NCBI RefSeq assembly: GCF_014805625.2
Contig: NW_023998646.1
Location: 267,120-331,119 of the forward strand
DNA from: Glossina fuscipes
Lineage: Eukaryota; Arthropoda; Insecta; Diptera; Glossinidae
Direction of reading: 5' to 3'
Length of the DNA stretch: 64,000 bases
This document shows, one piece after another, positions 35,890 to 48,900 of this stretch; position 1 is the stretch's first letter; each line of letters begins with the position of its first letter. The position numbers and the translations under genes are program-made. The notes beneath the pieces were generated by a model. That model did not search any database, was not told the origin of the DNA, and saw only the letters and a list, made by a program, of their open reading frames with translations.

Positions 35890-36899
35890 TTTTTTCTGTA
35901 TTTGCTTTTATGTACAAGCATTGTCCTCCTCTCATGTACGTTTATAAATTTTATTCTTCCAGCCAAGCAATCATTTCTCACGGAAAATATACGTCGGAAA
36001 TATTATCGAATAACTTTTTCTCATACAAACAGAGTTCTTTTTTTGAGCCTTAGTAAAATTTGGCTTAGATTCGATATATAATAATATTTATTTATTTTAA
36101 TATTTATTCGTTTACAGTGTTTTCAATTGTTTGTGTTATACGTTCGCCACGTTTTTTTTTCAGTTAGCGAAAAATCTAACTACATTTTTTTCGTTATATT
36201 TGGCGATGAGAGCAAATGTAATGTTTCCCTTGTTAGTCTTAACTTCCTTCCAATGGTGTCGGAAAATTGGAGTTTATGGATGGCGTTGCAAACGAGGAGG
36301 GTTATTTAAGGATATTGAAGGAAAACTTGAAAGAAACCTTGGACATACTTGGTATTTTGGAAACATTTAAACTGTATCAAGATAACGACGAAAAATCAAG
36401 CGTAAATTCCGCTTAAGTCAAAAGCAGACTACATAAAAGGAATGGAGTAAGAAAACACAAGAAAAATTATTTATGCGTTAAAACGTGTAAATGACTTTAT
36501 TAAACAATGAGGATATCTTACCAAACACTAATTTTTATTAATATGCTGGTTTTTATCTTCGTATCCTTTCTTATAAAAGAAAAATCTAATAAAAATGACG
36601 CTATGTGTTTTGATTTGTTTTATTTGTTTTTTTGCCGAGCAAAAAAAGCTAATATTAATTACACTCACTGTACACATCTTGATGACATGATTTAAAAAAA
36701 GAAAAGACTGCGAAGTAAGCTGTTAAGTTATGCAAAAGCTAAATGTCAAGAATGCTCGCAATGTTCGGACAGGTATATAAGGTACGATCAGGAGATCATA
36801 AGACCCCACATGTACGTAAAGGACTATTCAGTGTGTTAATTTTGAATAGATGATCATTACATCCCGTGTGATTAAACATCAGACTGTTAATAAGGCAAA
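35890..36899. other. spacer, no gene recognised
   Basis: AT-rich; open stretches at 36127-36370 and 36507-36695 have no recognisable domain. Confidence 0.5.
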
Positions 36900-37475
36900 T
36901 AATGTCACGTCTGTGTCCGCAATTGATAAGCTTTATTCATATGTGAAAATAAAGAGTGTAAGTGAAGACCATAAGGTGAATTATTCCATCGTTGTTGCCA
37001 AGAAAAAAGTGAATATTTCTTGTCGATTGTCCTCAAATCTGCAGAAATTAGAGCAAGATCATAATGTGGTCTGTAAGATGCAATATTATCCGCGGTGGTG
37101 TTCTCCGGAATGCCCAAGTGACTGGGCGCACAGAGAAAGTGAAAAAAAATAGAGGAGGGAAATGGTTGCAAAGCGAATAAGACAGATTTACTTACTGACA
37201 CAAAAAGGAATTTCTTTTGAAGCGGAGTAATCGCTAAGTGGATGGCTTCCAAGATCGCAAGACCTTCAACGGAAAATATAATGCCACATGGCTGGTTTGG
37301 GAAGTAAACTTCTAACTGATATTGGAAACCAAAAGCCGCTGCCTACAACATCGGTCCATCAGTGAAGATGGGTCAAAAATGATTCCAAATTTTATTGACC
37401 AAGCTTGAGTAATGTTGATGCACTTCTGTCGGAATAACTGTCGATTTTCTCACTGGTAAGAAATTAATTGCTGGC
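36900..37475 (-). pseudogene. RNase H remnant of a further non-LTR retrotransposon
   Basis: On the minus strand a linker, PVRKSTVIPTEV, leads into IFTDGP, then AAAFGFQ, a VEGLAILEAIHLA block, VSVSKSVLFAL and APSHLGIPENTTAD. These correspond to the Asp, Glu, Asp and Asp/His blocks of LINE-type RNase H; the second Asp is replaced by Val. After it, WQQRWNNS is typical of the segment following RNase H. A stop lies in the first block. The sequence differs from the I-type LINE elsewhere in this window, so it is another family (I/R1-like by inference). No RT part is recognisable upstream. Confidence 0.65.
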
Positions 37476-40242
37476 CGAAAATATTGAGAACCAAAAGGAA
37501 TTTTGAATAAGCTATGCAAATATTATAATCAAAAAGTCAGTGAATTCGTATTACAATTATTTTTGCTTTGTCATTCCAGGATATATACCGTGGAGATTTC
37601 GTTCCTTTTGAAGAAACGGATGATTTTCAATCCGTCCACTTGTTTTTCAATCTGTTTTTATAGTTGAGCAAACCCGACCGTATTTTTCATTATTCCATCT
37701 AATACTTTAATTACCTGCGTAATAAATTACCAGAAATTACACCTTTTCGACACCTAATTGAATAAAACAAACGAGAGACCAAATTTAGAAAAACTAATCT
37801 TGTTATCAAAGATGTTCTTATTCTTCACCTGTTACACAGTACTCTTCATACTTTGTTGTCATGTAAGTCCTGATTTCCATGACAACCCTTACCTGAAAAG
37901 ATGATTGGTTTTATAAGTTTTATAACAAATCACTATTATGGTTTAATTTTTATTATAAAATATTAAAAATCTGCTTTCCGGTATATAAACGGGTACTATT
38001 TCTACGGAACGCTGTATGATAGAAAGTGGAAAAGAAGCCCAATCTGTTTCAAATTTTCACATTTCTGACGAATTTTTATTAAGAATTATTAAAATTTGAA
38101 ATTATTTTCCATATAGAACTTTTTCCCCATGAGGTGGCTGTACAGGTGGGCCGATCCAATCTATTCTCAATAACATTTCTTCTTGGATAAAAGCAAATCA
38201 ATGTACCAAATTTCGTCAGCACATGTCAAAAATTGTGTATGCAGAAAACTGGAATACGTAGATGGACATCGGGTGGAGAGACTTATGTAGTTTCAGAAAT
38301 TGAATAGATCGGTGTTATAGAAGGTGGGACTTTATCGAGTAAACCTATTAGCTTAAGTGGTTCACGCTTGGCTCGTAAATTCTTCTGCTGACAGTGTTTA
38401 GCCAGCAATTATAACCATATTAAACATCGAGACGCTAGATAAGCTTGGTTGTTCGAGGAAAGCTGATCCCAATAAATAACGGGCACAGTCACTCTAGCTG
38501 TTTCATTGCGTTTTCAATGCACATAATATGATCCGTTTCTATCTGATTTTTCATTCCTTCTATTTTTTTTTCTGTCAATTTTTAAAAACGCGACTAGGTG
38601 ATAGAGGGCAAGGTGGACCAACAAAGGACTACAATGAGATTCTTACATTAGTCAACAATATGTACGTTATATGAGGCCTTCCGGCATTATTTCTGAATGA
38701 CATAAACGGAAGAATGTGTCTGAGATATGATTTTCTTCGAAGGTCGGTATAAAAATAAGCTTTATCAACCTATGATAATACAACATTTATGTTTAACTAA
38801 ATACATTGAAAGAATGTTTCTTGTAATTAGTATTAATTAATCGCAGATTTGCTACATTTGCAAAAGTTCAGTAAATAGACCTTAGGCGATAGTCACAACT
38901 TCAAAATAAGCCTGCTATAACTATATACACACTATATTCAATGGGTCGAAAGTATAGTAAACGCTTGAGCATATATGATCGTATAGATTCTCTCGTCTGG
39001 GTCAGATAGAGTAATTAGACTCATAGACGTTACTAGGCTAAAATGTTGTCGCCTTCAAAATTTTTGTTCATGTTCGTTGAAGAACGATTTAAAACAAACC
39101 CTTTATATTTTTCTAAAAATTTAATTTTTAAAAACTGTTTTCTCTTTTTGTGCTGTAAATAGAAAATAAAACAAAAAAAATGAAAAGGAAGATAAAAACG
39201 AAAGTAATCAGAGCATTCCAATTAATTAATTTCTTATTCCTTTGTGTCTTTACTGCAAGTTCACTAAACTGTAGATTGTCATAGTTATTGCATAAGTATT
39301 TATGTATGTGTATATGTAAGTGCATATAGACGATTGTCGTTGCTATTGTTTGTTATGAAAACAATGTATCGTAATTTATGCATTTTATGATTATTAGCTA
39401 AAGACTATACTTAGAAACATATCTACATTCGTACTCGTGCTTGAGCAAAGACAATAATATAAAATGTCTGGTATTTGTGGCAGCATTTTGTTGATGCTGT
39501 TTTGTCAAGTACAAAAAAAATGTGAGGTTACAACCTGGCATTGTCATCATCTTTTTATACCTTATGTGTGTACGTACAGTATGGCAGTAGAAGCATATAG
39601 ATTGACAACAATAAAACTGCAATGAATGTAATCATCTTTGCTCTTCAGAATTTCCTTTCTTCTTTTTTCTTAGATAAGGAACATTGCGAAAAAAAAGAAA
39701 TTATTTTTTGCTTATTTTCCTCCAGTTCGTTGTAAATTCTATTAACGTCGCGAAATCGGAAAATTTTTTTTTATAGAAAATGAGATTAACTGAAATGATT
39801 GAGGTTAATTTGACATATTACGAAGCATTTTCTACCTACCTTGTTTTAGAGGAGTTGGCAAGAACGTTATTTCGAATTATTAATCATCATTTTCTCTTTT
39901 CCAATTTTTTTAGGAGCTTCAAGGTTGTTTTTACGTTTAAAAAGCTTCTTCGCCTCATAAGTAAAAGCTGAAATAATCTGCTGAGCGTCTCGGATCGTTA
40001 TTTCCAATGAAAATTTTAGCAAGGACAGAAATTTGCAATGAATATGCACTCAAAAGAAATGCCGAAGTATTATTAATTTAAAAAGCTTAAAACTGTTCGT
40101 TATAAAGTCCACAATCTCAGTTCGAAAGCGGGTTAGTTCGGATCAGCGCCTATATTTAGAAAAAATATGTATCAGTGATACAAAGGATAAGGTACATACT
40201 GGCAAATTGAAAAATATTACGAAAAAAAAAATGTGTGGTGTA

Positions 40243-40277
<35 letters not shown>

Positions 40278-41560
40278 CTAATCGGCATATCGGAGCTTCT
40301 TTTATTAAAAAAGTTTGGTTTTAATAGAACATAACTATTTTCTTTTTTTGCGCTGGCTTACGAATTTCTTTTTAGGGCAACGATATGTGTGCTGATTGTT
40401 CTCGTGGATATTGCATTGAGCTTTAATTGCAAAGAATTCGGAATTTGCTTGGAACGTATATGTGAATGACGTAAAATTTGAAAGGGTAAAAAAAAACTGT
40501 GCATACGAGCCGGTTGTGTGTAAACTCAGAAAATAAATTTTTCCTAACCCAATAATTCGCTTCCGTGGAATAATGCATAATATGCCTTGTTATAATGTGG
40601 ATGGAGCAATGTTCATTCAATTTTCTCTTACTTCTTTCTTGCTACCTAATTTTTTGGAAGTAATCGCTATTTTATCAGTATAATTGACATTTGTTATTAT
40701 AGTAGACGTTAATAAAAAACTGCACATTGTTTCCGATATCGAACCTTTTGTGTACACGTACCTATATTTTGTTTTCTAATGAGCAAACTCTTTACAACAA
40801 ATATATATATATATATATATGTTTATATATCGATTTCAATCATTCACATGTGTTGGATATGCTGGCATAAGCAAGGGGAAAGATTCACAGTTATCGATAT
40901 CGTAATATTTCTAATTGTATTTTGAAGGGTTTAGCATCGGCTTGGGAATTATGGTACATACTAGAGTCCCTATTAATTCCCCTATTCACGATAATCAAGC
41001 ATATATATGCTTTATGTACTTTACATGGTCTTCGAAACACCCGGTTACATAGTATACGCTGACACTTGATACTTTAATTTGACGCTAACACTATTTTTTG
41101 TAAAGAAGTCAATATTTTCAATCTCCTTTCGAAATTTCATACGTACATAGCGTATTCTTGTAACATAACGGACGTGCACGCCTACTTACAGAGAATAGAT
41201 GGGGAAAAATATATTGGCGAATTATTATTATATGAATAATTTTCTATTTAAGTTACTGTCTAACCACTGTCATGTGTTGCGAAAGTTATAGTTTTAATCC
41301 TTTTAACCATGTTGCGCCTTTAATTGCGCTATATGATGGAAATAGAATGCTACTATGTAATGACTGGAAAGGTCTATTGAAAAAAAATTTTTTTATGTGA
41401 AATTTAGATTGTAGGGCAAGTATCCTTTCAGGAGCCAAAAGGGAGAATAATTGAATTTTCTTTATATATAAACAAGTAAAAACCATATAATGGCGCACAG
41501 CCTACCATTCAATGCCCCAAACACTCAGCAGTTATTCATATATCGACTTTTCAAAACAGC
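37476..41560. other. spacer with TA microsatellites
   Basis: No gene recognised. It holds a (AT)14 run at 40245-40272 and (AT)10 at 40801-40820. Open stretches are low-complexity. Confidence 0.55.
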
Positions 41561-41835
41561 ACTTCACATGGCAAGCGATCGGAAAAGTGGTCCGATTCGC
41601 ACCAATTCAATAGCGTTCGTTTTTGGGTCAAACGCCTTAAAAATTGCGGTTTTTAGGTTGAACACAAGCAAACAAGACAGTCAGAAAGATAGGCTTAGCT
41701 CTACAAAAGAAGTGATTCTGAATCGATCGCTGTAATAAAAGGAGGGCCTAACTCAAGTCCTTCTAGATATTACATACGTCCGTCAAAACTTAAAACACCC
41801 TTGTACCAAATGTAGGGTGTGAAAACATAAAATGA
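41560..41835 (+). repeat. dispersed GACAGACGG-type repeat, member
   Basis: Word order as in the other members: GAAAAGTGGTCCGATTCGCA near 41581, AACACAAGCAAACAAGACAG, GTGATTCTGAATCGATCGCT, and the end TGTACCAAATGTAGGGTGTG. An open frame across it (41490-41735) has no known domain. Confidence 0.6.
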
Positions 41836-41839
41836 ATCC

Positions 41840-42724
41840 TTCTTGAAGCATATTTAATTTTACCTGTGTACTCTTTACTGTTCGACTAAAATTTCGAATT
41901 GAATAGCAATGGCCTCGTCAGCGCAGCTTACAAATAATTAAACGTTTCTATCCTAACCACTATATAATTTTGAAATTTGTATATTCCTTCGTAAGACTTC
42001 TTCGGCTTTGATAAAGAGACACAATTTTAAGTACTCGGCAGACAATTTCGCAATACAAACGAGGTAGAGTGTGTTGACCCATACTCACGTACTTATATTT
42101 TGAAAAATCGATTTACGGAAAAAATTTCTCGACAAAATTCATTAATTAATAGTATTTGGGTATTTTAAATTTATGTGTAAAAGTTGGATCGGACGTGGCT
42201 ACAGAACTGAATACTCGTACGGTGAAAAAGTCTAGTTTGCAATATTTTGTGATGAAAATTAATGCAATATAGTAATTTGAAATATAAATAAATTAAAAAT
42301 TAAAGCTACGGAATTTTGTCGTTCTAAATCTACACTTCATAACCTTACGAGGGTTACCATAATATTCAAAGAGGGTTAATATGGCAAACATTTCTAATCG
42401 TTTATATTCTGTGGTGAAAATTAGTTCATGAATGTAATTTATTTTAAATTTGGATCAAGTAGATCACCATCGCTCATGGTGACAGTCAAACAAGTAAGAG
42501 CAAAGCAAGGCCGACAGTTAGGTACCCTACACCACTTCACCTAATACGCCAAAAATTACACATTATTTTCTTGCAAAGGCACTTTCCCTCGTTCGAAAAT
42601 TTATCTTTTAATAAAATAATGTCGAGCTAAGCCTCAGCAGCTATTCCAAACGTCCTTACCTTCGTTATTTATATGCTTCACGTAAATAAAAATCCTGATA
42701 TTCTTGACCTTATAATTCGATTGC
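41840..42724. other. spacer, no gene recognised
   Basis: AT-rich. A short GTACCCTACACCACTTCACC patch at about 42522 resembles the end of the GACAGACGG repeat. Confidence 0.45.
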
Positions 42725-43445
42725 TTTTTATTTATTTATTTATTTATTTACTAACTTGCAACTAAAAAAAATAATAAGTTCTTGTGAAGTACAACAAGCT
42801 ACACTACGAGTTGGTTTTTTACAGTCTGGGGAAGAAGATGAGTGCTCTAGGTAACGACTCTCATCGAACGCTATCTTAATTTTTTCAAGCTTTCCAAAAT
42901 CACGAGATTTTTTCTTAATTCAGGAAATGCAGTCCTTGTTTCCATGAAAAGCTTATAAACAGCCACATCCCGGTTCCTAGCGTCGGGACATGACCAACGT
43001 AGCCTTCTTAAAGGAATCCGGTCTGCATATGCAGCATGGCTACTGACGAAAACGCACGCAAGGCAGCAAGTAATGAATCGTTCAGAATCAGGGCCCACTT
43101 TTGTTCGCCATAATGAAAAAAACACTCCATATCAAAAAGTAAAGGCCAAGACGGAGATTTTGAAAAAAGGAAAAAGCAAAAAAGTTTGTCACGATTACAA
43201 AAGTGATTTATCGAATTAGACGTATACTTCGCACTATTAAAGACTCAGTATACAAAGAACAACCCAAGAGAAAAACTGTCAGCACGCGAAAAGCCAAGAA
43301 GTGGACTTAGTGACGAGATCACCAAATGGTGGTTGTTTAATTTGAACACTTTTATATTTCAATAATTAAATAGGTTTGAAACACGTAAAAAGCAATAAAG
43401 CAATAAGATAAAAAAAAAATTGAAAAAATTTTTCACACGACCATG
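42725..43445 (-). mobile_element. CR1-like LINE, deletion derivative (5' end plus 3' tail)
   Basis: On the minus strand it runs from a 5' UTR similar to that at 28.0-28.2 kb, through the first part of ORF1 (43125-42871), then breaks off shortly after the stretch matching the ORF1 region at about 27.46 kb. It continues almost at once into a (TAAA)n tail (42725-42750). Everything between, the rest of ORF1 and all of ORF2, is missing. It could be a non-autonomous derivative mobilised in trans or simply a decayed deletion. Divergence from the 28-kb copy is considerable. Confidence 0.7.
42871..43125 (-). pseudogene. CR1-like LINE ORF1 N-terminus, truncated
   Basis: Reads RTKVGPDSERFITCC and RRLRWSCPDARNRDVAVYKLF with METRTAFPELRKN, aligning with the PHD-like finger at 27808-27571. 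Some Cys positions of the finger are changed (CPDA instead of CPDC; a CWLCDRSC block shortened). The reading stops within the helix-prone stretch. Confidence 0.75.
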
Positions 43446-43659
43446 ATTTCTTTGTGAATTTACCACTTTAGAAAATTTTTATCATACTAAGATTTAGTTT
43501 GCGTAGGGGTTAGGTTATATGAGTAGGCACTTAAAAAATTGATCCAAAGTTTTCACATCGATTTAGAACACCGAAATGCTATTTCACAGCGCCTTTTATC
43601 GAGAAATTTTGAAAACTGCAACTACGCTAATTATAATGCCTTATTTTTAAAAGTCTTTA

Positions 43660-44095
43660 TACGGGGAGCTGTGGAAGAACAGGATCGATCCGAACACTTT
43701 TCAACAGTGATCTTTCGTAGAATAAAAGGTGCCAGTTTGCTGCATTTCATCAAAACATCTTGAAAATTGCAACTCATAGCTTGAACACAAAGTTAGATAG
43801 ACCGACGGACAGACAGATCAATTCAGATTGTGATTCCGAATCAATCGGTATAATAAAAGTTGGCTCTATTTTAGGCCCTTGTACGTGGTTATTCTACTAT
43901 CAATTGTATATCACAGGCAAAATAAAATAGTAATACTGCGAAAAAGACAAACGTCAGACGAACAGACGGATAGATAAGCTTAAAGTGATTCTGAATCAAT
44001 CGATAAAAAAGGTGTTTTCGCGTAAGTCCGTTTCGGTGTTATTTATGCCTATACCAACCTAATATACCCTACACCATAATGGTATAAGCATAATC
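43660..44095 (+). repeat. two adjacent partial members of the GACAGACGG-type repeat
   Basis: The first (about 43660-43900) has GGATCGATCCGAACACTTTT, GCATTTCATCAAAACATCTT, GAACACAAAG, GACGGACAGACAGATC and GATTCCGAATCAATCGGTAT. The second (about 43940-44095) has AGACGAACAGACGGATAGAT, GTGATTCTGAATCAATCGAT and the end TATACCCTACACCATAATGG. They lie head to tail. Confidence 0.65.
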
Positions 44096-44109
44096 AACCA
44101 TTATATGCC

Positions 44110-45865
44110 AAAACAGTTTAAATTTTAAATTTCATGATATAAATTTCCGCACAATAATGATTTGGCATGAAAATAATAGCAGGAATTTTAGGTCACGCCT
44201 CACCATATATAGCGGTGCTTAAGAGTTTTAAACTTTCCTATAGAGGCAAAATCTAATTTTTGTGATGTAAACAGGTAATAAATGACACATTCCTCGAGAA
44301 GTAAATTAAGTTTGCTGAATTTCAAATCTCACCAGTTGACGTTCTAGAGACCCTCCAATATGAAAACTTTCGTGAAAAATATTTTTTCCCATGAAAAGTA
44401 CGCACATTTTTTGGAGTATGATGAAAAATTAATAACTACTGCGTTAGGCGAGCAGTCGGACTTACCCAACTTGTCATGGGGACATAAAGGTTTCAACAGT
44501 TGTTTTCACGGAACTGAATGAATGTTCATGGTTTTCTTTCTTCAATATTGTGAGTTGTGGGGCTTCAGGGTCTACAAATTCTGAAAACATTGTACATAAC
44601 AAGTCCCTTGATAATACTTCTCTCCAATGAAAAAGAAAGAGACTGATCTTCAGCCGAAATCCATTTTGTGCGCATTACTTTAACGAACGAGTGATACGTT
44701 TAAACATCAAACGAAATCTTTGTTTTTTCATTGCCACTACTTTACTCCAAATCTTTATCTTTTTACCTAAATTTATTCCGATCTATTTTAAGGCACAATT
44801 TAAGTATCGAATTTGAACTTATTTAAATGCATTTCTAATACATCTTGGTTCGTCTGCCTTTTCGATTGGCTTCTTTTTTCCAAACACTTCCGTGTTGATT
44901 TAAGAACAATTTTCTTTTAGTTAATGGCTGTGTGCTCAACTGATGTGTGCGGCATGTTAAATTTCTACCAATATTTTTAAACACATTCACATTCGCTTTG
45001 TTTCTATACTCTGTTTTTTTTGTTATCAGTCTTTTCGTTGACAGTGATTGATTTTGGTTGTTCTTTCGTTTTGTATTTTTGTTGTAAGTTTAAAAATTGC
45101 ATGCAATTGTTAAAAAAATTCTTTGGCATTTTTTCGGCAGATGATACTTGTGTGTATATATAAACATAATATATGAATAAAAAAAAAAATGAAAACAAAA
45201 AATTAATCGTTCAAATGCTGGCTGCAACAAGTTGGATAGACTGGAGAAAGCTTTAGTTTCGATTGATTGATTTTTACGTCTCTCAAATATATAGTTATTA
45301 TAGTTGAGAAAAGATTTAGAAAAATTTTCATTGTATGTAACCGCGTTCGACAATAATTCGAGCTTCTGGTTTAAAAATCAGTTACGTTCATTTATTAAAC
45401 TTGAGAATAGAAATCCGGACGGATATTTTCAATTTCTGTTAACAATTTCTTATTGATCAGTAAAAAGTATACAACTGTTTACATTGATATCCATTGTAAA
45501 TTCAGGGTGAATAAAAATTCTTCCTTTCTTTTTTTCCACACCGCACCCGCAAGCGCAGCATATTTTATTAAGATTTCAAATCAGCGATTTAAAGAATGAC
45601 GCCCTTTGGTTAAGGTTTCTAGGTAGCATCAACACCTGCAACCCTTCTTTGTCTGCCGCGTACATGCTCTGCATAATTGGAAGGAGCTTGGCACAGAGTA
45701 TTTTAGTCCGTTAGACTATTAGGCTATTTAATTTACGGCAATGAAGATTGTGAAACTCTTGCTCTTGGCAATTACAGACACACATAATAAATCTTACATA
45801 TAAGGTTAAATTTTTAATAAATTATACACAAATGAGCCATGGAGTTTTCTTGAAGTACAATATAT
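44110..45865. other. spacer, no gene recognised
   Basis: AT-rich DNA with chance open frames only. Confidence 0.5.
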
Positions 45866-45979
45866 TATTATTATTATTATTATTTTAATTTTAGACTAAT
45901 GAATTGAATTCTTAGACTAAAAAAAAGACATTGAGCACTAGCAACACAGGCTATCGGCTCTAATTTAAATAAATGGATA

Positions 45980-46967
45980 TTAGATAATAAGCTTAGTAGT
46001 ATTAATAAAGTAAAATATTGAATTGATATTCTGTTCTGAAGCTGATTGTAGAATGTTCAAAGCGTTAATCGTTCCAAATGCAATACTTCTAGCCAAGGAA
46101 AAGTTGAGGCAGTCGCAGAGAATGTGCTTTATAGTAAGTGTTTGTCCACAACAGCAGATTGGGGGAGAAGACTTCTTCAGGATCCATTGGTGAGTTGCAA
46201 TTGTATGACCAAGGCGAATTCTCGAAAATGTTTGGATCTTGGTTTTCTCAACATTTGTTGGATATAGAGGTGGAGTTAATTGAGGGTTAATGCAAGAGTA
46301 GTGTTGATGATGGTATTGTAAATTTCCTTCTGCAATTTTCTCTTTAACTTTTCTTCCAATGTATCTTTGGAGATCCAACTTTTCCATGACATCATCCATA
46401 ATTAGAGGAGCAGAAGCAGCATACTTTGCCGCTCGATCAGCCTGCTCATTTCCCAGTAAACCGATGTGACTTGGTACCCATAACATTTTAATTTTTCCGT
46501 TTACCCCAATTCCTTAATTTGTTGATGGTGCTCCATCTCGAAGTCGAAGGGTTCCGGGTAGCTTGTAATACAGACAAACTGTCAGTAACAATGACGGTTT
46601 TGAGTTTGTTTTTATGGGCAAGGTTGGCAGCGTGAAGGATAGCTCTGGCTTCGGTTATGAAAGTTGAAGTGCTTTCGTGAAATATGTGGTTGAGAAGAAC
46701 CCGTCCTGTAGCATCTACCACCGCACAAGCAGGAGGCAGACCAGGAGATTTTGAGCCGTCTGTGTACAAAAGATTCCAACCAGTATTGTCCAATACTTGG
46801 GTTTTCTCAGCTATTAGATTCCTGAAGACGTAATTTGGAGTATCTTCTTTCTTGTGCATAGACAGTGAGATGTCAAAAGAGCAGTCTTTCAAAATCCAGG
46901 GAGGTTTAACACCAAAGAGCGGGAAATTTTTAAGGGAATGTTCAATTCCTTTGCGATGCACAAACAA
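45980..46967 (-). pseudogene. I-type LINE ORF2, RNase H and C-terminus, copy 2
   Basis: Two pieces: 46967-46488 with LLYTDGSKSPGLPPACAVVD, ITEARAILHAANLA and VTDSLSVLQAT; and 46486-45980 with MLWVPSHIGLLGNEQADRAA and the Cys-rich CCCGQTLTIKHILCDC. A frameshift with some lost sequence near 46490-46505 separates them. All acidic RNase H residues are present. An upstream piece (47242-47024, starting MIIYGDSCKSN) links to the RT. Confidence 0.85.
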
Positions 46968-47222
46968 CGGTCGGTCAATTGCAGATGGTGACTTTTGAAT
47001 TTTCTTCGCAATAATAATCTTTCTTACGTCATCACCGAGAATGGATTTGTTTGAATTAAGAAGCTTAGGGCTTTAGCTTTTAACTCATACAGTCTATTTT
47101 CTAAATTTGGGTGTCCAGTTTCAATTATAATATTATTTATGGGCGTCGTCCGAAAAGCATAACAACTTGCTCTAACGGCTTGGTGATAGACCGGTTTAAG
47201 GATGTTGATATTAGATTTGCAG

Positions 47223-48474
47223 CTATCGCCATAAATTATCAAAGCTTAACACAAGCATTTTGGTAAGATAGGCTATAGTGTTAATATGCGCATGGCTTCT
47301 CCAAGCAACGTACTGTATGAAATTCACCCTTGTTAAAAGGGAGTTTTTTAACCGAAGGCAGTGTGCTTTCCAACGATAGTTGTCTGAAAACGTGAGCCCG
47401 AGAACATGGAGCGTCTGCACATTTAGTACTGGTAAGTCGTTAATATGCATCAGTAGGTTTCCTGCATCGCACATTTGTTTTCGACAAATGTGCATTTTTT
47501 TTGATTTTTGTACAGAGATTATAGCTCCTGACGAGTTTGCCCATGTGGAGATCTCACATGCAATAGATTCGAGGATGTTGATTGCTTTCGTGTTGTCTTT
47601 TTCTTTTGTAAAAATGTATACATCGTCCGCGTAGAGACAATGTTCCACTCTTGGTACACGGCAAAGAATTTCGCTAATTTCGTTGGAAGCGATCTGGAAA
47701 AGCATGACAGAGAATGCGGAATGCCATTCTTTAACGGAACGGAATCAGAAAGATGATTGTTGATTCTAACTTTTAACCGCCGATGCGACATGAATGATTT
47801 GATGTAGTTGAAGAATTTGGGTCCAACATTCCATGATTTCAAGAGTCTTAAGATAACATGAAGACCAACTCTGACAAATGTTTTTTCGAAATCAATTGAG
47901 AGAATTGTTACGTGATTTCGTTCGGAAATTGCTTTGCTTGTGAAATAATCAATATGTAACAGAGTGTCGATGCATCCTCTACCCCGCTTGAAACCAAATT
48001 GTTGCTTTGTTATCAGGTTCTTGGATTCAAGAAACCAAGATAATCTAGATGCCATAATCTTCTCTAAAACCTTAGAGAGGCAAGATAAAAGAGAAATTGG
48101 GCGATAATCAGATACGATGGAGACATTTTTTGACTTTGGAATTGGAAGAACTGTTGCCAGTTTCCACATGTAGGGTATATGGCCAGTCATAAATACCGTA
48201 TTATATAGGTCCAGTAATTTCTTTTTACTAGACTTAGACATAGCACTGATCATTTGGTATGAAATGCGGTCTAGACCAGGTGTCTTCCCCTTCAAATTGG
48301 AGAGACAACTTCCAAGTTCTGAGGTGGATACGCAATTTTCCAGGAACATGGAACATCTATCGATATTATTTGAAGGAGATACTGGAGTCCTTTTATTTTC
48401 AATGAAAGCACTGGAGAAGTTGCTATCAGAGGAGTATTCACACCACACTTTTCCAAAGTAATTAGAAATCTCAT
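47223..48474 (-). pseudogene. I-type LINE ORF2, reverse transcriptase part, copy 2
   Basis: A 309-codon open part (48448-47519) covers KTPGLDRISYQMISAMSK, KLATVLPIPKSKNV, SDYRPISLLSCLSKVLEK, FGFKRGRGCID and motif A LSIDFEKTF. Within the GIP(QGS)PLS block the frame shifts. The next piece (47705-47223) has LFQIASNEI and the catalytic LYADDVYIFTKEKD. Both acidic motifs survive. It supplies the ancestral form of the region deleted in copy 1. Confidence 0.88.
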
Positions 48475-48900
48475 CTGCGTCAGTTAAAGTTCCATTGGGA
48501 GTGCAGATGGCAGAAATTTGGTTCAGGTTTGAAGCCCCATTAAGTCAGTTGATTTTGTTCCAGACAACTTTCATTGATGTATTTCTGTGAATTCTTCTCG
48601 AGAAAAGTTTGAAACTAAGTGCCTTTGATTTCCGTAGTTCCTTCCTGGATAGAGCATTGACCTTTCGGTATAATAACAAGTGATTCTGATCAGGACATCT
48701 CTTAAAGCGGTCCCATAGATCCATTTAATTTTTCCTCAAAAACGAAAGCGTGTTGTTCCACCATGGAACCCTAGCTCGTTTAAAGAGGTGTTGGATTGAG
48801 GAATAGAAAGATGAGCAGCCGTGCGAATCGCTTTAGACATAATAGCAGCATCATGGTTGCAGTTTCCGTTAAATGGCTTTGAGTTCAAAAATGACTCCAC

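Noticed and set aside
36850..37152. Plus-strand open frame
   Set aside because: It is the opposite strand of the RNase H remnant.
40245..40820. TA runs considered as origins or matrix attachment sites
   Set aside because: Simple microsatellites; no further signal supports a role.
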